Positions 43,423 to 52,574 are shown, counted from the first letter of the stretch. The stretch: DNA of 64,000 nt from Clostridiales bacterium (GCA_012839295.1 DUNO01000008.1:124001-188000), one strand, 5' to 3'. Numbers and translations: made by a program. The notes: generated by a model from the letters alone, not told the origin.

Positions 43423-43468
43423 AAATCAAGGGTTTCAAAGTTTTTATAGACTTTGAAACCCTTGATTT
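43423..43468 (+). terminator. rho-independent terminator of tRNA-Leu(CAG)
   Basis: An inverted repeat of about 19 bp (43423-43441 with 43450-43468) followed by TTTTT, 7 bases after the tRNA. Same design as the terminator of the other tRNA-Leu. Confidence 0.9.
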
Positions 43469-43616
43469 TTTTGTCATTATAAAAGTGCGTACTTTTTTGT
43501 ATCCTAAAAGTCCCTTATTCATACGGAAATTTGAATGTCGGCAGGCAAAATAAACACCTGCCGGCTATTAGATTTTCTGAGAACATTTATCTGTTTATTT
43601 TCATAGGTACCGGCAA

Positions 43617-44576
43617 TTAATCCTTTTTCCTATTACGTAATATATCGCCTAAAACCGCTACCAATAATATAATCCCAGTAATAGTACGCTGCCAGTAAAT
43701 ATCAACACCAAGAATGTTAAATGCATTAACAACTAAAGCCATAATTATGACTCCTAAGTAAGAACCACTTATTGTACCGATTCCACCAGTAGTAGATGCA
43801 CCACCTATAACACTAGCGGCAATAACATTCATTTCCATATTTTGACCTTGTGTCGGAATTGCTCCACCCATTCTTGCAGCAAGTAAGACACCGGATAAGG
43901 CTGCCATAGCTCCCATAAATGTAAATGCCACGATTTTCATTTTATTAACCTGAATTCCGGAATATCTAGCTGACTCTGCATTCCCACCAATGAAATAGAA
44001 TTGCCTAAACCAAGCGGATTTAGCAAATAATATCGCAAACACGATTACTAAAACAAGTGATACAATAATTGGAAACTGTATTTTTCCAAAAAACATATAA
44101 CGGCCAATTATATTATACTCATCCGGGAAGCTTGGTTTACCCACCCCTTTGGTTAATACATAAATCAAGCCACGTATAATCATCTGCATGCCTAATGTTG
44201 CAATCAAAGAATTAATTTTTATTTTTGCCACTAAACATCCATTAACAAATCCTATGATCACCCCTGATAACAGACCCATAATAACTGCCACAAATACCGG
44301 CATGCCTACGTCTAAGCACATTCCAACTATAACACCACTAAATCCAGCTATCGAACCAACCGACAGGTCAATTTCACCTGTAATAAGCAATAATGTCATT
44401 CCTATAGCCATAACAGCCTCGAAGGAAGCTCCTAAGAACAACGAATGGATATTTCCAAATGCCAGAAAATTATTATTAAAAAAATACAAAATTATTGTAG
44501 CTAATATAATAACAAGCAAAAGTGGTACTTCATTAATTTTAAATATATTCTTCATAGTACTCTTCTTTGTATCCAT
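43617..44576 (-). CDS. ABC sugar transporter permease, RbsC type
   Basis: 319 residues with eight to ten membrane segments and the RbsC-family signatures LLITGEIDLSVGSIAGFSGV and NVIAASVIGGASTTGGIGTI. It forms the membrane channel of a CUT2 (monosaccharide-type) importer. Its start overlaps the last base of the ATPase gene, so the two are coupled. Last gene of a six-gene operon that reads leftward from 50995. Confidence 0.95.
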   Translation of the reverse strand: MDTKKSTMKNIFKINEVPLLLVIILATIILYFFNNNFLAFGNIHSLFLGASFEAVMAIGMTLLLITGEIDLSVGSIAGFSGVIVGMCLDVGMPVFVAVIMGLLSGVIIGFVNGCLVAKIKINSLIATLGMQMIIRGLIYVLTKGVGKPSFPDEYNIIGRYMFFGKIQFPIIVSLVLVIVFAILFAKSAWFRQFYFIGGNAESARYSGIQVNKMKIVAFTFMGAMAALSGVLLAARMGGAIPTQGQNMEMNVIAASVIGGASTTGGIGTISGSYLGVIIMALVVNAFNILGVDIYWQRTITGIILLVAVLGDILRNRKKD

Positions 44577-46099
44577 TATCTTACCTCGCTAATTGAATTA
44601 TGCATAGAAATCATAATCTTATTTTCATCAAATTCATTAGGTTTGAATTCTTCCGTTAATGTTCCAGAGTTAATCACTAATATTCTGTCACTCATAGTCA
44701 GCAATTCATCCAGCTCTGATGAAATAACTATGACAGAAAGACCTTGAGCTGATAATTCACGCAAAATATTATGTATATCTGCTTTTGCAGCAACATCAAT
44801 ACCTCTTGTAGGATCCATTGCTACAAGAACTTGTGGATTGGCAGCTATGCACTTGCTAACCAAAACCTTTTGCTGATTTCCTCCAGATAAATAACGAATG
44901 ATTTCATTATTATCACCCATTTTTATCTTAGTAGCTGCCTTATATCTTGAAACAGTTTCATCAATCTTTTTATTGCTTAATAATAAACCATTTTTCATTT
45001 CATCAAGGATACATGTAATCATATTGTCTTTTATAGAATGATCCAAAAACAGCCCCTGGGTCTTTCTGTTTTCAGGTAATCCAAGAATTCCATTTTTCTT
45101 TGCAACATGAGGATCTTTTATTTTTACAGCTTTTCCGTTAATTTTTATATTTCCACTATCCGCTTGCCTAATTCCAAATAACGTTTCACATAATTCTTGT
45201 TTACCAGATCCAACAATACCGGCAATCCCTAAAATTTCTCCTCTTCTAAGGGTAAAATTAATATCTTTAAAATAAGGATAGCGACTTAATTCCGTTACTT
45301 CCAACACTATCTCATTTGATATGTTATCCTCATTTTTACTATAATTAATATCAAGTTTTTGCTCGCTTCCAACCATAATATTAACAAGCTGTTGGATATT
45401 ACTTTCTTCTTTTTTGCAATCTAAAACTTTCTTTCCGTCTCTAAGCACCACTAAGTTATCAACAATCTTAAATATTTCACTCATATGATGAGATATGTAG
45501 ATAATCGAATACCCTTCTCTTTTTAACTGTCTTATAAATTGAAACAAAACATCAATTTCTTTTTTCTCCAATGAAGATGTAGGCTCATCCAAGATTAAAA
45601 TTTGGGGCTTTTTTGAAACTGCTTTTAGAATCTCAACAATTTGTCTCTCTCCTGAAGATAAATCACTTACCTTATCAGCCGGATCTATATTTATATTAAA
45701 AGAATCAAGCAATTGTTTTGTCCTATCATATAATTCATCTTTCTTAACAAGTCCAAGATTATTTTTAGGCCAATTATGAATAAAAATATTATCCGCTACC
45801 GACATATTTAATGCCAAAGATAACTCTTGAAAAACCAGCGCAATACCTTTATCGTTTGCTTCTTTTATTGTTGAGAATGATACTTCTTTATTTTCAATAA
45901 GAATAGATCCCCCATCCTTTTCATATACCCCAGTAAGAATTTTAACCAAGGTACTCTTACCGGCACCATTCTGTCCCATAAGACCTAACACAGTACCACG
46001 TTTGATTGAAAATGATATATCATTTAGAACCACATTATTATAAAAACTTTTCTTTAAATTTTTTACTTCCAGTAAGGTAGTTGCTACCTCATCCTTCAT
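44576..46099 (-). CDS. ABC sugar transporter ATPase, RbsA type (two ATPase domains)
   Basis: About 507 residues. ATG 46099 is chosen because AAGGA lies 12 bases upstream; ATG 46111 abuts the ribosome site and TTG 46129 lacks one. The first ATPase domain has Walker A GLMGQNGAGKSTLVKI, signature LSSGERQIVEI and Walker B ILILDEPTSSLE. The second has a degenerate Walker A (GIAGIVGSGKQELCETLFG), signature YLSGGNQQKVLVSK and AMDPTRGIDV. This double domain is typical of RbsA/MglA/XylG. It powers monosaccharide uptake with the RbsC-type permease. Confidence 0.95.
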   Translation of the reverse strand: MKDEVATTLLEVKNLKKSFYNNVVLNDISFSIKRGTVLGLMGQNGAGKSTLVKILTGVYEKDGGSILIENKEVSFSTIKEANDKGIALVFQELSLALNMSVADNIFIHNWPKNNLGLVKKDELYDRTKQLLDSFNINIDPADKVSDLSSGERQIVEILKAVSKKPQILILDEPTSSLEKKEIDVLFQFIRQLKREGYSIIYISHHMSEIFKIVDNLVVLRDGKKVLDCKKEESNIQQLVNIMVGSEQKLDINYSKNEDNISNEIVLEVTELSRYPYFKDINFTLRRGEILGIAGIVGSGKQELCETLFGIRQADSGNIKINGKAVKIKDPHVAKKNGILGLPENRKTQGLFLDHSIKDNMITCILDEMKNGLLLSNKKIDETVSRYKAATKIKMGDNNEIIRYLSGGNQQKVLVSKCIAANPQVLVAMDPTRGIDVAAKADIHNILRELSAQGLSVIVISSELDELLTMSDRILVINSGTLTEEFKPNEFDENKIMISMHNSISEVR

Positions 46100-46236
46100 A
46101 TATGTTATCATTCCTTTCGCTTCGCTCAAGACACAAACAAGATATGAAAAAATCGTTGTGCCCCTTTTCCCTTAGAATTAAAATATTGTTTCGGCTTGAT
46201 GTCCACATTTCTGTTCTCTATTGAAACACTTAATTT

Positions 46237-46271
46237 ATATGAGCTATGTGCATGAAGCTCATAGCTCATAT
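46237..46271 (-). terminator. intercistronic hairpin after the dual binding-protein gene
   Basis: A perfect 12-bp inverted repeat ATATGAGCTATG (46237-46248) and CATAGCTCATAT (46260-46271), 16 bases after the binding-protein stop and before the ATPase gene. Same position and probable role as the hairpin at 30173-30204: extra binding protein relative to the membrane parts. Confidence 0.65.
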
Positions 46272-46286
46272 GTTTCATCATAAATC

Positions 46287-48224
46287 TTATTTCGATAAAT
46301 AAAAGTATTTGGCATTATCTTGGTTTATTACAAATGTTCCAATGTCAACTCTATTAGGTAATATATTCAATTGCGCCGCAGAGTCATCTTGGGAAACTTG
46401 AATATTCGTATAGTTTTTTAAAGCAAGTATTTTCATAGCAATATATGGCTCTATTCTCGTTTTGATTGCAACAGTTGAATTGATTTCTCCACTTTCAATC
46501 AGCTTCAGAGTTGCCTCATCCTTAGAATCTGCTATAATTGTGATTTCTCCTGTTTTTCCAAGCTCTCTCACTGCTGTTGCCGCTGCCACACCTCCAGTTG
46601 ATACCATTGTAGATATACCATCTACTTCCGGATGTGCTTGTAGTGCTGCTTTTAAGGCGTCTGAGTCTTTGGATAAATCAGCTTGACCACCTACTTCCTG
46701 AACTATCTGAATTCCAGGGTACTTAGCAAGTTCTTCTTTGAACCCTTTTGCCCGCTGATCCTGACTGTTTTGTCCCACATTATAATGTATCAAGATTTTA
46801 CCTTCTCCATTTAAAGCCTGGGCAATCGTTCTTGCATGGATACGTCCGTATTCTAGAGTATCACCACCAACAAAGAAATCTCTTTGACTGTCTATAGTAT
46901 CCATATCAATCGTTATTACTGGAATTCCTGCTGCTTTTGCCTTATTAATCGCTGGTGTAAGAGTATCTTCAAAGGCCATTACCAAAATCCCTTTTGGTTT
47001 TTGAGAAATAGCATCTTCTATCATTTGTGCTTCTGCAGTCATATCATAGCCAGAAGGTCCTATAAACCTGCCCGTTACACCAAGTTCATTACATGCTGTT
47101 TCAAAACCCATCTTATGGTCAATAAAATATGGCTGTTCTAATAATCCGCCAATTAGATAATATACATCATCCTTACTTGGCTCGGTAACTTTAAGGTCAG
47201 AATAATCAAATGGATCTGCCTTTTGATAAAAATTTTTCACTGTATCTTTTTTAATTACATAAGTTCCTATATCAATAAAGCCAGGTAATGCATTAATACC
47301 TGCTGCTTTATCATCTGCAGAAATGCTAACACTATTTCTCAGCATACCATCAACCAGCATTTGGGCATATAGATTTTCAGTTATCGTTTTAATAGCAACA
47401 GTAGCATATAGATCTCCGCTTTCAATTAACTTTAATGTGGAATCATCCTTAGAATCCGCTATAATAGTAATTTCCCCTGTTTTTCCAAGCTCTCTTACTG
47501 CCGTTGCTGCTGCCACACCACCAGTTGACACCATGGTAGATATACCATCTATATCCGGATTTGCCTGCAGGGCAGCCTTAATTGCATCTGCATCTTTGGA
47601 TGTATCAGTCTGGCCAGCTACTTCTTGAATAATTTGAATATCCGGATAGTTTTTAAGCTCATCTTTAAAACCTTCCGCTCTTTGATCCTGACTGTTCTGT
47701 CCTACATTATAATGTATTAATATTTTTCCTTTTCCTCCCAATGCCTCTGCTATAGCTCTCGCATGAACACGTCCATAATCAATAGTATCTCCGCCTATAA
47801 ACACATCTCTGTTACTCTTAATTGTATCCATATCAATTGTAAATACAGGAATCCCGGCAGCAACAGCTTTATCAATGGATGGAGCTATTGTATCCTCAAA
47901 TGCAGACACAAACATGGCCGTAGGATTTTGTGGAATCTGTTGTTCAATAGCAGTTGAAAGCGCTGTCATATCATATTCACCAGGTCCACTAACCGCTGTT
48001 TTTCTGCCATAGATCTTACCGCTAATCTCCAGTCCCACTTTATGGTCAATAAAGTAGGGCAGTGAAAATAATGCTCCAACATAAGGAGTATAACCAGTTT
48101 CTTTACCTATACCAAATGCTTCACTATCTACTTTACCATCCGCATTATCTGTTTTTTTTGAACATCCGGAAAAAGACGCTATTAATAGCAAAAATACTAA
48201 CAACATGCTAATCTTTTTTTTCAT
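46287..48224 (-). CDS. double-headed sugar-binding lipoprotein (two tandem Peripla_BP_4 domains)
   Basis: 645 residues. Lipobox FSGC (Cys21), then two complete RbsB-like binding domains: about 45-335 and 354-643. They align end to end with an offset of 309 residues: PYFIDHK at 56 and 365, HYNVGQNSQDQR at 171 and 480, VDGISTMVSTGGVAAATAVR at about 225 and 534. Large blocks are nearly identical, even at DNA level, so the duplication is recent or kept uniform by gene conversion. Normal RbsB proteins have one domain of about 300 residues. It feeds the CUT2 permease and ATPase that follow. One molecule could offer two binding sites, or two specificities where the domains differ (GEYDMTALS against SGYDMTAEAQ). 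Confidence 0.92.
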   Translation of the reverse strand: MKKKISMLLVFLLLIASFSGCSKKTDNADGKVDSEAFGIGKETGYTPYVGALFSLPYFIDHKVGLEISGKIYGRKTAVSGPGEYDMTALSTAIEQQIPQNPTAMFVSAFEDTIAPSIDKAVAAGIPVFTIDMDTIKSNRDVFIGGDTIDYGRVHARAIAEALGGKGKILIHYNVGQNSQDQRAEGFKDELKNYPDIQIIQEVAGQTDTSKDADAIKAALQANPDIDGISTMVSTGGVAAATAVRELGKTGEITIIADSKDDSTLKLIESGDLYATVAIKTITENLYAQMLVDGMLRNSVSISADDKAAGINALPGFIDIGTYVIKKDTVKNFYQKADPFDYSDLKVTEPSKDDVYYLIGGLLEQPYFIDHKMGFETACNELGVTGRFIGPSGYDMTAEAQMIEDAISQKPKGILVMAFEDTLTPAINKAKAAGIPVITIDMDTIDSQRDFFVGGDTLEYGRIHARTIAQALNGEGKILIHYNVGQNSQDQRAKGFKEELAKYPGIQIVQEVGGQADLSKDSDALKAALQAHPEVDGISTMVSTGGVAAATAVRELGKTGEITIIADSKDEATLKLIESGEINSTVAIKTRIEPYIAMKILALKNYTNIQVSQDDSAAQLNILPNRVDIGTFVINQDNAKYFYLSK

Positions 48225-48352
48225 TGTATATCCTCCCTAGTAATTTAGATTTACATTTTGAATCAAAATTAATATACGACAATCTTCTTTCTCAAACTTA
48301 AATATTTTTAGGAAAAAGAATATTTATAATTAAGCAAATACTATCTTTGAAC

Positions 48353-49282
48353 TTAATACAAAGATTGTTTATTTATTAAATCATAAATTTCCTCACGATT
48401 AGGAATAGCAGAAATTACTCCTCCTCTAGTAACACTGATTGCACTGGCTGCCGAAGCAAATGCAACTGCTTCATGTATTGTTTTATTTTCACACAGTGAA
48501 ACACATAATGCAGCAGAAAATACATCTCCAGCCCCGGTAGTATCTATAGATGTTACAGGCCATATAGGCTGACAAAAAGATTCTCCAGCCTCAGTTAATA
48601 CAAACGCCCCCTGTGATCCTCTGGTAATAACAACATTCTTCGCACCTAAATCCTGGAGCCGTGATGCAACTGATAATGGTGAATCGTCAATCTTAGAATT
48701 AGTCAATTCCGTTGCTTCACCCCAGTTGGGTTTTACTACATCGCAAAATCTAAAGATATCAGTACTCCTTTTAAGTTCGTTTGTAATAGGTGCCGGATCA
48801 AAAACCGTAATCAAGCCATTTTCATGTGCAATTTTTAAAATCCTGTAATTGGCTTCGATTGGAATTTCATTTTGGATTAATACGCCTTTGTTATGTACTA
48901 TTAAATCCTTTATTGAACTAATGTGCTTCTCACTAATTTTTGTAGAAGCTCCTTTATTTAATATTACATAATTATCACTTGTATTATCTATTACTACACA
49001 AGCAAAATCATTTGGTATATCATCAAACCTAAAATAACCAAAATTATCCTTCTCCAGTTCATAAATCAATCTCTCTGAAAAAAAATCATTTCCAATTGCA
49101 GTATAGAAATTAACACTAGCTCCTAGTTTTTTAGCTGTATATGCTTGATTATACCCTTTTCCACCTACTTCATAAAATGAAGTCTTGCTCCTTATGGTCT
49201 GTCCTTCTTTTGGGAAAGCATTAACATGAAAAAAGGAGGTCATTCCAAAAAGTCCCGTTACAAATATTTTATTCTCATTCAT
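48353..49282 (-). CDS. PfkB-family sugar kinase (ribokinase-like)
   Basis: 309 residues. N-terminal signature VGGKGYNQAYTAKKLGASVN; C-terminal active-site motif DTTGAGDVFSAALCVSL containing the catalytic Asp and anion hole; VFDPAPI resembles the ribokinase NPAP segment. It phosphorylates a sugar or nucleoside with ATP in the cytoplasm. It lies in an operon with an RbsABC-type importer and is separated from the SIS protein by 9 bp, so it probably acts on the imported sugar. The sugar cannot be identified by sequence. Confidence 0.92.
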   Translation of the reverse strand: MNENKIFVTGLFGMTSFFHVNAFPKEGQTIRSKTSFYEVGGKGYNQAYTAKKLGASVNFYTAIGNDFFSERLIYELEKDNFGYFRFDDIPNDFACVVIDNTSDNYVILNKGASTKISEKHISSIKDLIVHNKGVLIQNEIPIEANYRILKIAHENGLITVFDPAPITNELKRSTDIFRFCDVVKPNWGEATELTNSKIDDSPLSVASRLQDLGAKNVVITRGSQGAFVLTEAGESFCQPIWPVTSIDTTGAGDVFSAALCVSLCENKTIHEAVAFASAASAISVTRGGVISAIPNREEIYDLINKQSLY

Positions 49283-49291
49283 TCATTCCAC

Positions 49292-50023
49292 CTATAGATG
49301 CTTAACTTTATACTTATAGTTTTTAAGCAGTTTTTGATTTTGAATATCACCCTGAGGCACATTTCCACTTGTAAAAATCGGAAGATTTTCGCTTTCCTTA
49401 CTCAATATTTCACTTGCAACAAGGATGATGGAATTTGCTATAAAAAATACGTTTATACTTGATAACGGGCCAGCTTTCACTCCTTCTTCTGTTACCTTCA
49501 CAGAAGCATCTCCATATCCAGCATGGTTATCTATATACATATCGCAAACGTCCATCAAATGTAAATTTTTTGGATGTCTGGAAGTTACATTTTTATAAGC
49601 TTCTGAAGTAATCCCAATTACATAAGCTCCTCTGTTTTTTGCTTCTTGCGCCATCTCAATAGGATAAGAATTAATTCCGGAATTTGAAATTATTAAGAAT
49701 ATGTCATCTGGATTAATCTTATAATTATCTATTGTCAACTTAGCATGACCTGACATCCTTTCAATTTCAGAGCTTCTCCTCGCACCTTCATGCAACATTG
49801 TGCTAGTATCAAAAATAGGGTTTATCGGCGCTAATCCACCTGCCCTGTAGAACAGCTCTTCTGAAACCATATGGGAATGTCCACAACCAAACACATGTAA
49901 CAATCCATTATTTTTAATGGTAGAAGCCATCTTTTCTCCAGCCGTTATTATTTTATCCATTTCCTGTTCCTTAATATTTTTTAAGGATTCATGTACATTT
50001 TTATAGTATTCTTCAGCAAACAT
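49292..50023 (-). CDS. SIS-domain phosphosugar-binding protein (UPF0309 type)
   Basis: About 243 residues from ATG 50023, which has GGAGG exactly 7 bases upstream; the ATG at 50050 also has a ribosome-like site. SIS core: LLHVFGCGHSHMVSEELFYR, DIFLIISNSGINSYPIEMAQ (Ser-rich phosphate loop) and AYVIGITS. UPF0309 proteins are predicted sugar-phosphate isomerases or binding proteins. Together with a PfkB kinase and TIM-barrel isomerase it may complete a pathway for an amino- or deoxy-sugar or similar; the role is not known. Confidence 0.85.
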   Translation of the reverse strand: MFAEEYYKNVHESLKNIKEQEMDKIITAGEKMASTIKNNGLLHVFGCGHSHMVSEELFYRAGGLAPINPIFDTSTMLHEGARRSSEIERMSGHAKLTIDNYKINPDDIFLIISNSGINSYPIEMAQEAKNRGAYVIGITSEAYKNVTSRHPKNLHLMDVCDMYIDNHAGYGDASVKVTEEGVKAGPLSSINVFFIANSIILVASEILSKESENLPIFTSGNVPQGDIQNQKLLKNYKYKVKHL

Positions 50024-50059
50024 TACAGTGCCTCCATCTAACATTTTCATTATTCCTTC

Positions 50060-50995
50060 CTAATTCCATCCTTCATTTTCCAGGAATATTTTTGCTTCAG
50101 AAGCCACCATATCGAAATCAGTCAAGCCAATCCCACCTGGATCACCAACACCGGTTAATCCACCATTTTGCCAGCCTTCCCATTCAACTGAACACACACC
50201 TTGATAATCTATATCCTTTAAAGCTTGTGCCATTTCTTTGAAATCTACGTATCCAGCCCCAAACCAAACATGCTGGCACTGTATGATATTGGTGAATCCA
50301 ACTTCATCTTTCACATGAACACAATTAATATGCTTTCCTAATTCTTTAATTGCTTCTTTAATTGGCTTCTTAGGCTTGATGGTTGTATAGAATGTTCCTG
50401 TATCAACGGTACAGTATACATTATCCATTCCTACTTCTTCATACATTTTAAAATATGCTTCTACGGAATTAATTAATGTCCCTTGTAAAATTTCTATAGT
50501 AACAGTCATCCCTTTTTTCTTCGCATATTGGGCAATTTCTTTTATACTGCCGATCAGCATATCCCATGCTTCTTTCCTAGTCATAAGATTGTATAATGCA
50601 GGATCATAAAAGCCCTGGGCAGGTAAGGTACACACAGTATATGCCCCTAAGTCAACAGCAGCGTCAACTGCCTGCTTAAACGTAGCAACCCCTGCATCTC
50701 TTTCCCACCATCTTGGAGTTACAAGCGTGCTATGTTGGGCAATATAGCCAATCTTAACCTTTCTTTCTGTCATTGCTTCTTTTGTTTTTCTTATAACTTC
50801 TTCATAATTCTCCGGCCTAATCTCCTGAAGTTTAGCATAAATAATGTCCATAGTGTCATACCCATGATCTGCCACCTTATGCACCAGATCATAAATAGGC
50901 AATTTGCCCCAACTATTAACAGCACACCCGCAAATTTCAAGTCTGCCCCATGGCATGTTAGGCCATATTTCCATTGATAAGTGTAATTTTGACAT
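50060..50995 (-). CDS. TIM-barrel sugar isomerase/epimerase (AP_endonuc_2 family)
   Basis: 311 residues, AAGGAGG before the ATG. Xylose-isomerase-like TIM barrel (IolE/Hyi/DTE-like): YDLVHKVADHGYDTMDIIYA, VTIEILQGTLINSVEAYF with a metal-ligand Glu, CTVDTGTFY with Asp, CVHVKDEVGF with His/Asp and CSVEWEGW with the final Glu. These are the four metal-binding residues of the family. It is the first gene of the operon and likely interconverts the imported sugar before phosphorylation. Substrate unknown. Confidence 0.88.
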   Translation of the reverse strand: MSKLHLSMEIWPNMPWGRLEICGCAVNSWGKLPIYDLVHKVADHGYDTMDIIYAKLQEIRPENYEEVIRKTKEAMTERKVKIGYIAQHSTLVTPRWWERDAGVATFKQAVDAAVDLGAYTVCTLPAQGFYDPALYNLMTRKEAWDMLIGSIKEIAQYAKKKGMTVTIEILQGTLINSVEAYFKMYEEVGMDNVYCTVDTGTFYTTIKPKKPIKEAIKELGKHINCVHVKDEVGFTNIIQCQHVWFGAGYVDFKEMAQALKDIDYQGVCSVEWEGWQNGGLTGVGDPGGIGLTDFDMVASEAKIFLENEGWN

Positions 50996-51013
50996 AATAC
51001 TTTACCTCCTTAT

Positions 51014-51027
51014 AATACAACTGGTAT
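51014..51027 (+). promoter_or_regulatory. GntR operator-like site 1
   Basis: AATACAACTGGTAT, an ATAC-N5-GTAT dyad in the leader between the promoter and the ribosome site of the isomerase/epimerase gene. Confidence 0.5.
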
Positions 51028-51042
51028 ATTTTTTATAAGCAC

Positions 51043-51071
51043 ATTATACTACTTGTATTATTAAAATGCAA
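51043..51071 (-). promoter_or_regulatory. sigma-A promoter of the six-gene CUT2 sugar operon
   Basis: On the minus strand TTGCAT (51071-51066), 17 bp, TATAAT (51048-51043), about 48 bases before the first start codon. An operator-like site lies within the spacer. Confidence 0.75.
51046..51059 (-). promoter_or_regulatory. GntR operator-like site 2, inside the promoter
   Basis: On the minus strand AATACAAGTAGTAT, an ATAC-N5-GTAT dyad occupying the spacer and the -10 box. Binding there would prevent polymerase access. Confidence 0.55.
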
Positions 51072-51175
51072 CTGCTTTTATTTATTTTTTTACATCTTTT
51101 TTAATAATATATTACAATTATAGTGAATTTCATCATTATATTTACATGTATTTTTAGTATATAAGCACTCCGGGC

Positions 51176-51189
51176 AATACAAGTGGTTT
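51176..51189 (+). promoter_or_regulatory. GntR operator-like site 3, upstream
   Basis: AATACAAGTGGTTT, the same motif with a weaker right half, about 105 bp upstream of the promoter. It could allow looping or control of the region between the operon and the GntR gene. Confidence 0.4.
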
Positions 51190-51265
51190 GTAATTATATT
51201 AATAAATTTGTAATTAGCGAGCCTCTTCGGAATCCATTTTTCTGTTTTTAATCATAAAAATAGAA

Positions 51266-51304
51266 CTGTTGCAAAAGTAGATTGTCCATCTACTTTTGCA
51301 ACAG
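51266..51304 (-). terminator. perfect hairpin after the GntR gene, IS-end-like
   Basis: A perfect 16-bp inverted repeat, CTGTTGCAAAAGTAGA (51266-51281) and its complement (51289-51304), 7-base loop, 80 bases after the GntR stop. It can terminate GntR transcription, but no long T-run follows. GGGGCTGTTGCAAAA, read from 51308 on the minus strand, recalls the terminal repeats of some IS families. Confidence 0.55.
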
Positions 51305-51383
51305 CCCCACAAGAAAAATGATGAATTGCATAACGCGCAGAAGAATTCAGGGTTCCAAAAGAAACAGGCTGAATAAAATCAAA

Positions 51384-52109
51384 CTATCTCTTTAAAAATA
51401 GTTCAATACAAAACTTATACTTACTTCCTCGATATTTAGATTCTACAAACTCAACAACATTATTATCCAAATCGTACGTTTTTCTCTGAATAAAAATGCA
51501 CGAATCTTCTCCTAGCAAATCGGATTCCCAAATTTCCAACTTTGAAAGTTCGAAACTTTGAAGAGCCCGCTGTGCTCTTACATTATAATATGTCTCTAAC
51601 AGTTTATATAAGGATACGTTGTCTTTCAAATTTTTCATCAAAAAGTGTTTAAACTTTATCGGAAGATATGCAGTTTCAATTGCCATAGGTTCATTATTTG
51701 CCAGTCTTAACCTCTTCAACATTATTACTTCTTCCGCATAATTAATATTTAAATTATCTGCTATTGTCTTAGTTGCAGGTATTACTTCTAACGCAAGAAT
51801 CTTCGAGCTGGGCTTTAATCTCCTGGAGGCCATATCATCTGAAAAGCTCGCTAAATAACCTAAATTTTGCGAAATTTTATTTCCACTTACAAAGGCTCCC
51901 TTCCCCTTAATAGTATAAGTCAAACCTTCATTCTCTAATTCATTTAGAGCCTTTCTAACCGTAACTCTACTGACAGAATACATTTCAGATAATTCTCTTT
52001 CTGAAGGGAGACCGGTTTCAGTATTATACACATTATTCATAATCGCCTTTTTAATTTCATCTCTGATTAATATGTATTTCGGCTTAACACTACTATTTTG
52101 TTTCAACAT
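51384..52109 (-). CDS. GntR-family repressor with UTRA domain (HutC type)
   Basis: 241 residues, AGGGAG before the ATG. The winged helix is TGLPSERELSEMYSVSRVTV followed by RKALNELENEGLTYTIKGKG. The UTRA ligand domain (about 85-240) has ANNEPMAIETAYLPIKF and the C-terminal YRGSKYKFCIELF. HutC-type regulators sense small metabolites such as sugar phosphates or histidine-pathway compounds. It is upstream of and co-directional with the CUT2 operon and probably represses it through the ATAC-N5-GTAT sites. Confidence 0.93.
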   Translation of the reverse strand: MLKQNSSVKPKYILIRDEIKKAIMNNVYNTETGLPSERELSEMYSVSRVTVRKALNELENEGLTYTIKGKGAFVSGNKISQNLGYLASFSDDMASRRLKPSSKILALEVIPATKTIADNLNINYAEEVIMLKRLRLANNEPMAIETAYLPIKFKHFLMKNLKDNVSLYKLLETYYNVRAQRALQSFELSKLEIWESDLLGEDSCIFIQRKTYDLDNNVVEFVESKYRGSKYKFCIELFLKR

Positions 52110-52252
52110 ATTTACTCCCTTGTACTTTATTTTTGTCCCTCAATTTAAATCTTATTGGTACTTCCTTCTGCCAGAGCATTGTGTTGATCATTGTCCGACA
52201 TTCCAATAAATTCATCTTGATTCATCTTATCCCTTTCCTAACTGATAAGATA

Positions 52253-52281
52253 ATTATATTACTTTTGTACATTAAATTCAA
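52253..52281 (-). promoter_or_regulatory. promoter of the GntR gene
   Basis: On the minus strand TTGAAT (52281-52276), 17 bp, TATAAT (52258-52253), with a leader of about 140 bases before the GntR ATG. Confidence 0.65.
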
Positions 52282-52545
52282 CCATGCGGTTGTCCTGGTT
52301 TATTATCCCATCCTGATGTGAAGAAAAACGGTGACCGGGAAAATCTATTGACTTTCCTTATACATATCCGAATAAATTCCTCATCGTTTGATATTATCAT
52401 AGTATATTTAAAATATATTTTCAATGGAAATAGCGTTATATTAAAAGATGCATTTCAATTTTCCAAAACAAAAGATAAAATTATAATACGACTTGATAGC
52501 CCCAAACTATTGAAATTTAATTTATCATATATTGTAAATTATAGA
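52282..52545. other. AT-rich divergent intergenic region
   Basis: Between the GntR and toxin-antitoxin promoters. Very AT-rich, with no convincing gene; small open frames here lack ribosome sites and look random. Confidence 0.5.
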
Positions 52546-52574
52546 TTGCAAACACAATATAATAATGATATAAT
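52546..52574 (+). promoter_or_regulatory. promoter of the toxin-antitoxin operon
   Basis: TTGCAA (52546-52551), 17 bp, TATAAT (52569-52574), about 50 bases before the antitoxin ATG. AATAATG-type repeats around the -10 may be the antitoxin's own binding site. Confidence 0.7.

Noticed and set aside
46287-48224. Long repeat in the binding-protein gene as a CRISPR or mobile-element repeat
   Set aside because: The repeat is one 0.93-kb coding duplication in frame, with no spacers or terminal inverted repeats.
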